From: a virus | Virus record (IMG/VR): IMGVR_UViG_3300006641_000010 | Span: 1 to 40,838 of that record | DNA: 40,838 nt | Reading direction: 5' to 3' (one strand) | In this document: in pieces, positions 30,765 through 37,968 of the stretch | Layout: the number at the start of each line of letters is the position of its first letter | Position numbering within the stretch: position 1 is the first letter of the stretch | Made by a program: the position numbers and the translations under genes | Notes under the pieces: model-generated | The model's database searches: none | The model's input: only the letters and a program-made list of their open reading frames with translations | What the model was told of the DNA's origin: nothing

Positions 30765-31349
30765 ATGCCGCAGCTCCCCTTTGTCCAAGCGCCCGAGGCA
30801 CCCACAAACCGCAGGCTTGGCACACCGGCTAGTGGCATTTTGGAGATGCCGGTGCTCGGTGGTCTGACCGTTGGTGAGTCGGCCATGATCTCTGAGCTGC
30901 TGGCCAATGAGCAGAGCAGCTTCGTCAAAGGTGCCCAGATCGCTGATGCGATTGCCAAGGCCGAAGAGATCAGCATCTCCGAGGCGTTCAACATCATCGA
31001 AGGCGCCATCAGCGGCAGGCAGCTGGAAGAGCGGGCTGAGGAGATCCGCACCAAGCACGCGGCGTTGATCCAAGAGGTGGCGCAGGTGTACGCCTCGGCT
31101 GGGCAGCGCAACATGGAGGCCACGGTCAGTGCGCTGATCAAGTGCCGTTGCAACCTGCCGGACTGGTCCGTTGCTGACACCCGCCAGATGCACCGCGCCC
31201 TGTTCAACGCGATCTGGCAACTGGCGCAGGAAGAATCTGACGCCGAGGCGATGCCCAGTGAGCCGCCGACTGAGGAGGAGCTGGGAAAGCCGCCAGCGGC
31301 GGATGGCGCCGCAGCGAAACGGACTGGGCGGCGATCTTCTACGACCTAG
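30765..31349 (+). CDS. Tail assembly chaperone (G-like product)
   Basis: A 194-aa protein: proline-rich start, then VGESAMISELLANEQSSFVK and helical segments, ending in a low-complexity tail (KPPAADGAAAKRTGRR). A lambda-type slippery heptamer GGGAAAG at 31283-31289, in exactly the zero-frame phase G GGA AAG, lies 20 codons before the stop, and the -1 frame beyond it reads as good protein. This is the hallmark of tail assembly chaperones (lambda G and G-T), which coat the tape measure during tail assembly. The location after the tail fibres rather than before the tape measure is unusual. Confidence 0.75.
   Translation: MPQLPFVQAPEAPTNRRLGTPASGILEMPVLGGLTVGESAMISELLANEQSSFVKGAQIADAIAKAEEISISEAFNIIEGAISGRQLEERAEEIRTKHAALIQEVAQVYASAGQRNMEATVSALIKCRCNLPDWSVADTRQMHRALFNAIWQLAQEESDAEAMPSEPPTEEELGKPPAADGAAAKRTGRRSSTT
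31283..31289 (+). promoter_or_regulatory. Programmed -1 frameshift site GGGAAAG
   Basis: Heptamer G GGA AAG in the X XXY YYZ phase of the chaperone frame, the same sequence as in lambda G/G-T. Zero-frame stop 58 nt downstream; -1 frame open to 31936. Confidence 0.8.
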
Positions 31350-31936
31350 CCCACAGCTACCCCGGTCAATTCCACCGCACCACCTACGCGAGGGAACTGC
31401 GGCAAACGGTGCTGCAGGCATGGCGTGAGCTGCAGCGGATTCGCCGTGAGCAAGCGCAGTTGCAGGAGATGCCGGTGGCTCAACTCGCTGCACTGCTGGC
31501 CAACATCAACCGCGACCCCAAGAAGGGCAAACCGTTCTCGCTGCAGGACTTCCAGCTGTTTGCGCAGGAGCAGAAGGCCGAGCGGCGTCTCAGCGCCGAG
31601 GTGGCTGCGGTTGCCCTAGCGCTCAAGCACGACGACAAGGCACCGCCCCTGTTGGTGTCCTGTTGGAACGAAGTGCTGGCCAGCGCAGCGGACGGCACGC
31701 GAATGCCGGAGGTGCGGGCACTGCATTCCGATGACGACGCCGTGTGGGTGTTGGCGCCGGCATGGGAAGCCACCGGCATCCGTGGTGGATTGGTGCTGGT
31801 CAAGGGGCAGATCAGCGGCACCGTCGTGCTGCGCGATCTAGATCGGCCACTGTTGACGCACCGGCTGCTAGTCCCCGCCCGCCCCGGCTTCGGCTGGATC
31901 GAGGCAGGTTGCTTGCTGCTTTCGGCGGAAGACTAG
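31289..31936 (+). CDS. Tail assembly chaperone, T-like extension made by -1 frameshift
   Basis: Entered by a -1 shift at 31283-31289, giving a fusion of about 390 aa from the 30765 start. After the shift the frame reads ETDWAAIFYDLAHSYPGQ, FHRTTYARELRQTVLQAWRE and RIRREQAQLQEM, natural protein that has no start codon of its own until a GTG at 31409. The C-terminal part is beta-rich (VLVKGQISGTVVLRDLDRPL, FGWIEAGCLLLS). The lack of any in-frame start for the WAAIFYDLAHSYP block is the best evidence that frameshifting is used rather than independent initiation. Confidence 0.8.
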   Translation, partial: AASGGWRRSETDWAAIFYDLAHSYPGQFHRTTYARELRQTVLQAWRELQRIRREQAQLQEMPVAQLAALLANINRDPKKGKPFSLQDFQLFAQEQKAERRLSAEVAAVALALKHDDKAPPLLVSCWNEVLASAADGTRMPEVRALHSDDDAVWVLAPAWEATGIRGGLVLVKGQISGTVVLRDLDRPLLTHRLLVPARPGFGWIEAGCLLLSAED

Positions 31937-31939
31937 GTA

Positions 31940-32338
31940 ATGGACTTGCTGAGCCTGCGCACCGCCATCGAGACCACGCTGGTGGATCAGCTCGGCACGT
32001 ACACCCTCGCCAACAGCGCCACCACCCCGGCTATCTCGGTGCGGGCACCGGGCGAGAGCCTGCCGCCTGGCACCACCGTCACCGGCCTAGAGGTGGTGAT
32101 CGTGCGCGAGCCCGAGCTGGTGCCGGTGCGGCAATACAGCAAGGAGCAAGCCTTCAGCCGCTGGACCCTATATCTGGTGGACTGGAGCGGCGATGCCAGC
32201 CTGCAGGAAGTGGCTGGCCGCCTGCTCTGGAGCTACCCCGGCAGCAACGCGGTGACGATCAATGTACCCCGTGGTGTGGGGCCCAGATCGCAGATGCGCG
32301 TGGACATCACAACCAACCCCGACACCTACGCGGGTTGA
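31940..32338 (+). CDS. Minor tail/structural protein, 132 aa
   Basis: Helical start (MDLLSLRTAIETTLVDQLGT), then strands GLEVVIVREPELVPVRQYSK, FSRWTLYLVDWSGD, and a helix with SYPGSNAVTINVPRG. The pattern (N-terminal helix, four strands) resembles tail terminator/completion proteins and its neighbour is the chaperone, but I cannot assign it firmly. Starts 3 nt after the chaperone fusion stop. Confidence 0.6.
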   Translation: MDLLSLRTAIETTLVDQLGTYTLANSATTPAISVRAPGESLPPGTTVTGLEVVIVREPELVPVRQYSKEQAFSRWTLYLVDWSGDASLQEVAGRLLWSYPGSNAVTINVPRGVGPRSQMRVDITTNPDTYAG

Positions 32339-32345
32339 GCTGACC

Positions 32346-32355
32346 GGAAACCTTG
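32346..32355 (+). promoter_or_regulatory. Degenerate GGNAASYTAG-type box
   Basis: GGAAACCTTG, only 3 nt before the ATG at 32359; preceded by the shared GACC context seen at 32992. Confidence 0.35.
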
Positions 32356-32358
32356 GGT

Positions 32359-32703
32359 ATGGCGATCACCCCGGCGAGCTACAACATCCGGCCCCAGCGG
32401 CGGGCGGATTATCCGCTGCAGGTGCAGTTCAAGGATGCGGATGGTGACGGCATCAACATCACCGGCTGGACGGTGCTAGCGCAGGTGTGGAGCAAGGATC
32501 GTGTGACCAAGTACGGCGACTTCACGGTGACGACGCTGAGCGCCAGCACTGGTTCCGTGAAGCTCACGCTGCCGTACACCGTCACGGCAACCCTCCCGGA
32601 CGAATGCCGGTACGACGTGATGCTGATCGACAGCAACGGTCTGCGCGAGTATTACCTCGAAGGCATCGTGCGCCCCTCTGAGGGCTACACCGCACCGAGC
32701 TGA
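32359..32703 (+). CDS. Virion structural protein, 114 aa
   Basis: A 114-aa beta-rich protein (SYNIRPQRRADYPLQVQF, DADGDGINITGWTVLAQVWS, SAYxxxGSVKLTLPYTVT-like strands and a final YYLEGIVRPSEGYTAPS). The Ig-like or baseplate-wedge-like pattern (KDADGxxxNITGW) is frequent in environmental phage tail regions. ATG 32359 chosen over TTG 32353. Likely fibre attachment or baseplate component. Confidence 0.65.
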   Translation: MAITPASYNIRPQRRADYPLQVQFKDADGDGINITGWTVLAQVWSKDRVTKYGDFTVTTLSASTGSVKLTLPYTVTATLPDECRYDVMLIDSNGLREYYLEGIVRPSEGYTAPS

Positions 32704-32705
32704 CT

Positions 32706-32993
32706 ATGGCGAACACCGTTGAGGTGATCAGCACCGGCCAGGTGGTCGTCACTGAAATAGCCGAGCAGGCGATTGAACTCACCACCGCTGCCCAGCCGCT
32801 GCTGGTGGAGGTGCAAACCGCTGGCCCGCAAGGCCCGCCCATCAGTGAAGTGTTGAACCTCGGCGACTTGGCCAACGTCAACGACACCGCCAAAGTCACG
32901 GGCAGCGTCTTGTACTACGACGCCACCACCAGCACTTGGAAAGGCGATGACATCAACACGGTCATCACACTGACGGACGGCGGGAATTTCTGA
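32706..32993 (+). CDS. Small tail-fibre-associated protein, 95 aa
   Basis: 95 aa: strands VEVISTGQVVVTEIAEQAIE and LLVEVQTAGPQGPP, then LNLGDLANVNDTAKVTGSVL and YDATTSTWKGDDIN. The GPQGPP followed by a xLxDLxDVNxxxxxxGxVLxYD pattern is the typical junction of phage fibre proteins, seen here as a free small protein. Starts 2 nt after the upstream stop. Confidence 0.7.
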   Translation: MANTVEVISTGQVVVTEIAEQAIELTTAAQPLLVEVQTAGPQGPPISEVLNLGDLANVNDTAKVTGSVLYYDATTSTWKGDDINTVITLTDGGNF

Positions 32994-32995
32994 CC

Positions 32996-33005
32996 GGAAA
33001 CCTAG
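32996..33005 (+). promoter_or_regulatory. GGNAASYTAG-type box
   Basis: GGAAACCTAG right after the upstream TGA, 27 nt before the GTG at 33033. Confidence 0.5.
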
Positions 33006-33032
33006 CTGCAACGCAGTGTCTCGCCGGTAACC

Positions 33033-33860
33033 GTGGCCAACACCATCCGCATTAAGCGTTCGACGGGCAGCAGCGCACCGACGAGCTTGGCCAATGCGGA
33101 GCTTGCCTTTAGCGAGGGCAACGCTGTCCTGCACTACGGCACCGGCACTGGCGGGGCAGGTGGCAGCGCCACGAGCATCATCAAGATCGGCGGCGCCGGT
33201 GCGTTCGCCACACTGGACACCGCTCAGACGATCAGCGGCAACAAGACCTTCACCGGCACTGTCGATCTGAGCGCGGCGACCATCGGCGCCTTCACCACGA
33301 CCGGCAACGTGGTCGTCGGTGGTGATCTGACCGTCAACGGCACCACCACCACGATCAACAGCACCACGCTCGCTGTTGATGACAAGAACATCATCTTGGG
33401 CGACGTGGCCTCGCCCACGGACTCCACAGCTGATGGTGGTGGCATCACCCTCAAGGGTGCAACCGACAAGACCTTCAACTGGATCAATGCCACCGACAGC
33501 TGGACTTCCAGCGAAGACATTGACCTAGCCAGCGGCAAGGTCTATCGCATCAATGGCGCCAACGTGCTGAGCGGCAGCACCCTCGGCAGCGGTGTCACTG
33601 GCTCCAGCCTCACCTCTGTTGGCACCCTCACCAGTGGTGTGTGGAACGCCAGCACCATTGGCGTGCAGTACGGCGGCACCGGTGCCGCGACCCTCACCGG
33701 CTACGTCAAAGGCTCCGGCACCAGCGCACTCACCGCGTCGGCCACGATCCCCAACACCGACATCAGCGGTCTGGGCACGATGAGCACCCAGAACGCCAAC
33801 AACGTGGCCATCACCGGCGGCACGATTGATGGCATCACCTTGGATGGCGGCAGCTATTGA
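33033..33860 (+). CDS. Tail fibre protein, 275 aa
   Basis: GTG start. N-terminus NTIRIKRSTGSSAPTSLANA then ELAFSEGNAVLHYG, an adaptor shared with the next two products. The body is low-complexity Gly/Thr/Ser/Asn beta repeats: ISGNKTFTGTVDLSAAT, VVVGGDLTVNGTTTTINST, LAVDDKNIILGDVASPTDST, and a C-terminal NNVAITGGTIDGITLDGGSY. These blocks are typical of marine and cyanophage fibres. No catalytic domain. Confidence 0.8.
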   Translation: MANTIRIKRSTGSSAPTSLANAELAFSEGNAVLHYGTGTGGAGGSATSIIKIGGAGAFATLDTAQTISGNKTFTGTVDLSAATIGAFTTTGNVVVGGDLTVNGTTTTINSTTLAVDDKNIILGDVASPTDSTADGGGITLKGATDKTFNWINATDSWTSSEDIDLASGKVYRINGANVLSGSTLGSGVTGSSLTSVGTLTSGVWNASTIGVQYGGTGAATLTGYVKGSGTSALTASATIPNTDISGLGTMSTQNANNVAITGGTIDGITLDGGSY

Positions 33861-33867
33861 GCTGGCC

Positions 33868-33877
33868 GGCAACTTAG
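33868..33877 (+). promoter_or_regulatory. GGNAASYTAG-type box
   Basis: GGCAACTTAG, 34 nt before the ATG at 33912; intergenic. Confidence 0.5.
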
Positions 33878-33911
33878 TGCGTCCGGCTAGATAGCCACCC
33901 ACGGACGCCAC

Positions 33912-34163
33912 ATGGCGAACACAATCAAGCTTCGGCGCTCAGCCGTCGCGGGCAAAATTCCCGCTGTAGGTGATTTGCAGCTGGGCGAGCTAGCGCTCAA
34001 CACCTACGACGGCAAGCTCTACACCAAGAAGGACAACGGCACCGCGAGCGTCGTGGAGTTGTCCGGTGGTGGTAGCGGAACTCTCAACGAACTCGACGGT
34101 GGCAGCGCATCCAGCGTTTTCACCGTTGGTGAACTCACTGCTCTTGATGGAGGTGCTGCGTAA
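33912..34163 (+). CDS. Small fibre-adaptor protein, 83 aa
   Basis: MANTIKLRRSAVAGKIPAVG, DLQLGELALNTYDGKLYTKK, DNGTASVVELSGGG, then a Gly/Ser-rich tail. It is essentially the N-terminal adaptor of tail fibres without a shaft, ending at the start of the next fibre gene (one-base overlap). It may trimerise and bridge the tail to the fibre encoded downstream. Confidence 0.75.
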   Translation: MANTIKLRRSAVAGKIPAVGDLQLGELALNTYDGKLYTKKDNGTASVVELSGGGSGTLNELDGGSASSVFTVGELTALDGGAA

Positions 34164-36010
34164 TGTCTGTCCGCATCCAACTGCGCCGTGATACGGCAGC
34201 CAACTGGGCCAGCACCAACCCAACCCTGACGCAGGGTGAGCCGGGCTACGAAACTGACACCGGCAAGATCAAGTACGGCGACGGCACCACGGCTTGGAAC
34301 AGCCTGGGGTATTCGGCTGGCGGTGCTTTTGCTGCTGGTAGTGCGTCCAGCCCCAGTATCACCTTCACCGGTGACACCAACACAGGCATTTACTCTCCCG
34401 GCGCAGATCAACTAGCCATCTCGTCTAATGGGGTTGGGAGACTTTTTATAGCTTCTGATGGAAAGATTGGAGTAGCGACATCATCCCCAGGATCGGCGCT
34501 TCAAGTTAATGGCGCTGGTGGCATACGAATTAACGAAGATGGTGCAGGCACAAAACTGGTTCAGCTGAGAAGCGATTATGCCAGCCAAGGTCCAGCCATC
34601 AACGTATTCACAAATGATCCGCTGCTGTTCCTGACAAATAACACTGAGCGAATGCGCCTGGACTCCAGTGGCCGCTTAGGTCTGGGGTCTTCTAACCCAG
34701 ATGCTCAGTTCGTCATTTCCAATACTTCCAGGATCCGGTTTCCATGCAATGCGGCTCAAAATGCTATTAGTTTTTGGAAGGATGCAACGCCAACTTTTGC
34801 AGCAGAAGTCGGGCTTGGATCGGCGACCGGCCTTGCATCCGCATTGAAGTTTGACATCTATAACGGAACTAGCTGGAATACTGCTGTCAATATTGACTCG
34901 TCATCGCGTGTAGGGATTGGCTCTACTGCGCCCAGCGGTGGTCAGTTAGTCATCAATTCCACGCTTGACGCTTCCAACAAGCAGCTTGTTCTGCGTGATG
35001 CCACAAATGGTTGGGCTCGCAAAATTGGCGTAGATAGCTCAAACAACATGGGCTTCTATGATGGCGACACTGAGCGGATGCGCATCGACAGCTCGGGACG
35101 CCTGTTAGTTGGCACGTCTACTGCGCGTACTGGAGTATTTTTTAACGGAGACGCCAATTCAAATCCTCTTTTTCAAATTGAGCGAGCTGGCGATGGGGCA
35201 GCTACGGCTGGATGCTCTATTTCACTAACTAGAAATACCACTGCCGTCGGTGGTGGTTCATTTATTGTGTTGGCAAGAAGCGGCGGCACAACGCAAGGAA
35301 GCGTGACCGCTGTAAATAATGGTGATTCGCTTGGGTTCCTGACCTACCAAGCAGCGGATGGCACTGATTTTGTTGAAGCGGCTCGTATTGCTGCAGAAGT
35401 AGACGGCACCCCCGGCGCTAACGACATGCCGGGCAGGCTAGTGTTCTCCACTACCGCCGACGGAGCGAGCAGCCCGACGGAGCGGATGAGGCTGGATAGA
35501 AATGGTGAGTTGGATAACTATTCTTCCGGCGGCTACATTTACAAAGCTAGAAGCTCTTCTGGTGCTGGCACTACCAATTTTTTGTATTGGGGTGCTCATT
35601 CGGCAACAAGCACAACAAACGGGACAGAATCATTCCGCGTATTTACCAACGGAAACGTCCAAAATACCAACAACTCCTACACAGCAATCTCCGACATCAA
35701 GTTGAAGGAGAACATTGTTGACGCAAACTCCCAGTGGGATGACCTGAAGGCTTTGCGGGTTCGCAACTACAACCTTAAGGAAGGCCAGACACATCGCCAA
35801 ATCGGTCTTGTTGCCCAAGAGGTGGAGCCCATCTCTCCTGGCTTGGTTTACGAAAGCCCCGACCGCGACGCAGAAGGTAACGACCTTGGCACTGTCACCA
35901 AGTCAGTCAATTATTCGGTGCTCTACATGAAGGCGGTGAAGGCGCTGCAGGAAGCAATGGAGCGGATTGAAACCCTTGAGGCCAAAGTTGCAGCCCTTGA
36001 GGGCGCGTAG
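34163..36010 (+). CDS. Tail fibre/spike with C-terminal peptidase S74 chaperone domain
   Basis: A 615-aa fibre. N-terminal adaptor MSVRIQLRRDTAANWASTNP, GEPGYETDTGKIKYGDGTT; shaft with repeated units of ERMRLDSSGRLGLGSS kind (at least five variants: GRLFIASDGKIGVATSS, SSSRVGIGSTAPS, ERMRIDSSGRLLVGTST, ERMRLDRNGELDN); C-terminus (about 520-615) is an S74 intramolecular chaperone: AISDIKLKENIVDANSQWDD, then RQIGLVAQEVEPISPGLVYE and a terminal coiled coil (MKAVKALQEAMERIETLEAK). The Ser-Lys of SDIKLKENI is the expected self-cleavage site. The shaft region is AT-richer than the genome, suggesting exchange. Confidence 0.88.
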   Translation: MSVRIQLRRDTAANWASTNPTLTQGEPGYETDTGKIKYGDGTTAWNSLGYSAGGAFAAGSASSPSITFTGDTNTGIYSPGADQLAISSNGVGRLFIASDGKIGVATSSPGSALQVNGAGGIRINEDGAGTKLVQLRSDYASQGPAINVFTNDPLLFLTNNTERMRLDSSGRLGLGSSNPDAQFVISNTSRIRFPCNAAQNAISFWKDATPTFAAEVGLGSATGLASALKFDIYNGTSWNTAVNIDSSSRVGIGSTAPSGGQLVINSTLDASNKQLVLRDATNGWARKIGVDSSNNMGFYDGDTERMRIDSSGRLLVGTSTARTGVFFNGDANSNPLFQIERAGDGAATAGCSISLTRNTTAVGGGSFIVLARSGGTTQGSVTAVNNGDSLGFLTYQAADGTDFVEAARIAAEVDGTPGANDMPGRLVFSTTADGASSPTERMRLDRNGELDNYSSGGYIYKARSSSGAGTTNFLYWGAHSATSTTNGTESFRVFTNGNVQNTNNSYTAISDIKLKENIVDANSQWDDLKALRVRNYNLKEGQTHRQIGLVAQEVEPISPGLVYESPDRDAEGNDLGTVTKSVNYSVLYMKAVKALQEAMERIETLEAKVAALEGA

Positions 36011-36023
36011 ACCTACTCACTAC

Positions 36024-36052
36024 AAGGCCGGAGTTTGATGCTTCGGCCTTTC
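36024..36052 (+). terminator. Terminator-like hairpin
   Basis: Stem AAGGCCG (36024-36030) / CGGCCTT (36044-36050), 13-nt loop, short T tract. Ends the fibre gene. Confidence 0.6.
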
Positions 36053-36084
36053 CTCCGTACATTTCACCTGACACCAACAGACCC

Positions 36085-36411
36085 ATGAGCACCACCTTCA
36101 CCTGGAACATCGCCCAAATGGAGCGGGAAACCGCTGACGGCTATGTCTTCACTGTCCACTACACCGTGGGCGCCAAAGACGACACCTATTCGGCTGGTGC
36201 CTATGGCTCGCTCGGCCTGGAGCGTCCCGAAGGCAGCATGATCCCCTTCGCTGATCTGACCCCTGAGGTTGTGATCGGCTGGGTGAAAGAAAAGTTCGGC
36301 GCTGAGAAGGTGGCCGAGATCGAGGGTGCCCTCCAGGCGCAACTTGACGAACAACGCGCACCGAGCAAGCAATCGGGTCTGCCCTGGAGTGCTGCACCTG
36401 CCGCTGCTTAG
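36085..36411 (+). CDS. DUF7936-type phage protein, 108 aa
   Basis: A 108-aa protein: TFTWNIAQMERETADGYVFT, VHYTVGAKDDTYSAGAYGSL, then ITP-type PFADLTPEVVIGWVKEKFGA and EKVAEIEGALQAQLDEQRAP. The block order NxxxxERETADGxVxxxHYxV...DxxYxAGxYGxxGL matches a family (DUF7936) I associate with marine and cyanophages. Function unknown; possibly a virion or fibre-related accessory. Confidence 0.75.
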   Translation: MSTTFTWNIAQMERETADGYVFTVHYTVGAKDDTYSAGAYGSLGLERPEGSMIPFADLTPEVVIGWVKEKFGAEKVAEIEGALQAQLDEQRAPSKQSGLPWSAAPAAA

Positions 36412-36622
36412 TCTCGCCGGCTAGCTTGCTTTTGTTCCCGCTCTGCTTCTGCATCGGGCTGATAGAGCCCAAGCCTCTGTGCGTCCTTGAGGCGTCTCAC
36501 GCTTGGGCCATCCATTCCCAAGGCCAGTAGGCAGCACATCTACAGCAGTGTGCTACTTGTGTGGTGGGCCAGCGCGGCTGCAACCGCCTGACCCGTGATC
36601 AGATCCACTGTTACTGGACCCG
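36412..36622. other. Intergenic region with inverted repeats upstream of tyrosine recombinase
   Basis: No gene seen. Contains inverted repeat GCCCAAGC (36467-36474) / GCTTGGGC (36501-36508) and GCAGCACA (36531-36538) / TGTGCTAC (36549-36556, one mismatch, 10-bp centre). The second has the geometry of a recombinase core and lies about 70 bp before the tyrosine recombinase start; an attP or regulatory role is only a possibility. Confidence 0.4.
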
Positions 36623-37516
36623 ATGGCCGAAGCCTATCGCGCAGGGATGACTGCGCACGTCTGCGAGCAGACGCTTTCTCAAGCTTGGGAGATGTTCAAG
36701 GCAGAGCGCAGCGTTTCGCTCTGCCCCACCAGCCTCACTAGCGATTACGCCCAAGTCAGCAAATGGCTGGCGCGTTGTCCGATCCAGGAGTTCTCTGAAG
36801 GCCGGCGCGTGTTGACTTGGCTGTTGCAGCAGAAGCCTGAGAAGGCTGCGCGGCGCGTCTGCATGTATGTGCGCAGCTTGTACCGCTGGGCTGCTGCAGA
36901 AGATGTAGCGATCCTGCCTCGCAACCCGGTCGCCAACTTCAGGATGCCCAAGGCGCCGCAGGGTGAGCACGAGGTGGTCGTCATTCCCCGCGAGGAGATT
37001 CCCCTGGTGCTTGTGGCGTTAGAGGCCAAGCTCACCTACCGGGGCGTGAACTGGGCGCTGTTTGCCGAGTTCATGCTGCAGACCGCGTTGCGCACGGGTG
37101 AGACCCGAGCGATCAAGTGGGCCGACATTGACGGCGAGCGGGTGCTGATCCACAGCAACTTCACCCTGACCCACGGCCACAAGAACAGCACCAAGACCAA
37201 CAAGAAGCGTTGGGTGCCGCTCAATGCCAGAGCGCAGGAGATCTTGGCTGTTCTGCCAAGGGATAGCGACTATGTGTTTCCGTGGAACCGACTGGCCTTT
37301 CAGAGCTTCTTCATCAAGCGCATGGGCCAACTGCACAGCGCCGGGTTGATCAAAAAGCGCTACCGGCCCTATGACCTGCGGCACGTTGCAATTAGCCGCT
37401 GGCTGGAGGCTGGTATCCCCGTGACGCAGGCAGCCAACTGGGCTGGCAACACATCGGAAGTGATCTGGAAGCATTACGCAGCAACGACTGCGGAATATGA
37501 GATGCCCGTGCTGTAA
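36623..37516 (+). CDS. Tyrosine recombinase/phage integrase
   Basis: A 297-aa tyrosine-family recombinase. SAM-like core-binding domain (about 15-110: LTSDYAQVSKWLARCPIQEF, RRVCMYVRSLYRWAAAEDV). Catalytic domain: LQTALRTGETRAIKW with Arg157, the hairpin Lys in KTNKKRWVPL, YRPYDLRHVAISRWLEAGI with Arg253, NWAGNTSEVIWKHYA with Tyr285. The usual His of HxLR is Tyr250 and the His/Trp position is Asn276, so activity may be altered. It lies between fibre and lysis genes, 32 kb from the serine recombinase. It could integrate the phage or act on another site. Confidence 0.9.
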   Translation: MAEAYRAGMTAHVCEQTLSQAWEMFKAERSVSLCPTSLTSDYAQVSKWLARCPIQEFSEGRRVLTWLLQQKPEKAARRVCMYVRSLYRWAAAEDVAILPRNPVANFRMPKAPQGEHEVVVIPREEIPLVLVALEAKLTYRGVNWALFAEFMLQTALRTGETRAIKWADIDGERVLIHSNFTLTHGHKNSTKTNKKRWVPLNARAQEILAVLPRDSDYVFPWNRLAFQSFFIKRMGQLHSAGLIKKRYRPYDLRHVAISRWLEAGIPVTQAANWAGNTSEVIWKHYAATTAEYEMPVL

Positions 37517-37520
37517 GGCG

Positions 37521-37530
37521 GGCAACTTAG
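37521..37530 (+). promoter_or_regulatory. GGNAASYTAG-type box
   Basis: GGCAACTTAG, 18 nt before the ATG at 37549, start of the lysis cassette. Confidence 0.55.
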
Positions 37531-37548
37531 AGCAACTGCTCGGCCACC

Positions 37549-37722
37549 ATGACGCCAGAGGAACTTGCGGGCCTAGCCATTGCCTTACTGGCTGGCTCCG
37601 AGCTGCTCAGCTACATCCCTGGCGTCAAGGCCAACGGTTGGGTGCAGCTGGTGCTCGCGGCCCTTCGGGGTATCGCAGCCGCTGCTCAGGTTGAGCAAAA
37701 CAACAAGCGCAAGCGCCGCTGA
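37549..37722 (+). CDS. Putative holin, 57 aa
   Basis: 57 aa with two hydrophobic segments (LAGLAIALLAGSELLSYIPG; then VQLVLAALRGIAAAA) and a basic C-terminal tail (NNKRKRR), the usual design of small phage holins. It opens the lysis cassette just before a second membrane protein and the endolysin. The holin role rests on position and topology. Confidence 0.7.
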   Translation: MTPEELAGLAIALLAGSELLSYIPGVKANGWVQLVLAALRGIAAAAQVEQNNKRKRR

Positions 37723-37725
37723 GCC

Positions 37726-37968
37726 ATGGTCGAAATCGTCGCTGCTTTGGCAGGTGCTGTCCTTGCCATTGGGGCAGGCGGCGTTGGTTCCTTTATGCGC
37801 AAAGACGAGGAAGCCTCAAAGGCTGTGATCCGCCTGACCGCCGCTGTGGAGCACATTGCTGGTGAAGTCAGCCTGCTGCGCACAGAGATCAAGGAAGACC
37901 GGCAAGAGCTATACCCCCGCCTGAATGCGATTGAACAGCGGCTCGCCGTGCTGGAGACCAAGATATGA
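37726..37968 (+). CDS. Membrane protein with coiled coil (holin/spanin-like), 80 aa
   Basis: N-terminal transmembrane helix (VEIVAALAGAVLAIGAGGVG) followed by a long charged coiled coil (VIRLTAAVEHIAGEVSLLR, TEIKEDRQELYPRLNAIEQR). Overlaps the endolysin start (ATGA). The single-TM plus coiled-coil topology could be a spanin inner-membrane subunit, an antiholin or a second holin. Confidence 0.65.
   Translation: MVEIVAALAGAVLAIGAGGVGSFMRKDEEASKAVIRLTAAVEHIAGEVSLLRTEIKEDRQELYPRLNAIEQRLAVLETKI

Noticed and set aside
31744-32343. 199-codon plus frame over the chaperone and tail protein genes
   Set aside because: Arg/His/Gly-rich out-of-frame reading across two real genes.
36412-36622. tRNA gene near the tyrosine recombinase
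   Set aside because: No cloverleaf, anticodon arm or TTCRA-type T-loop could be found.
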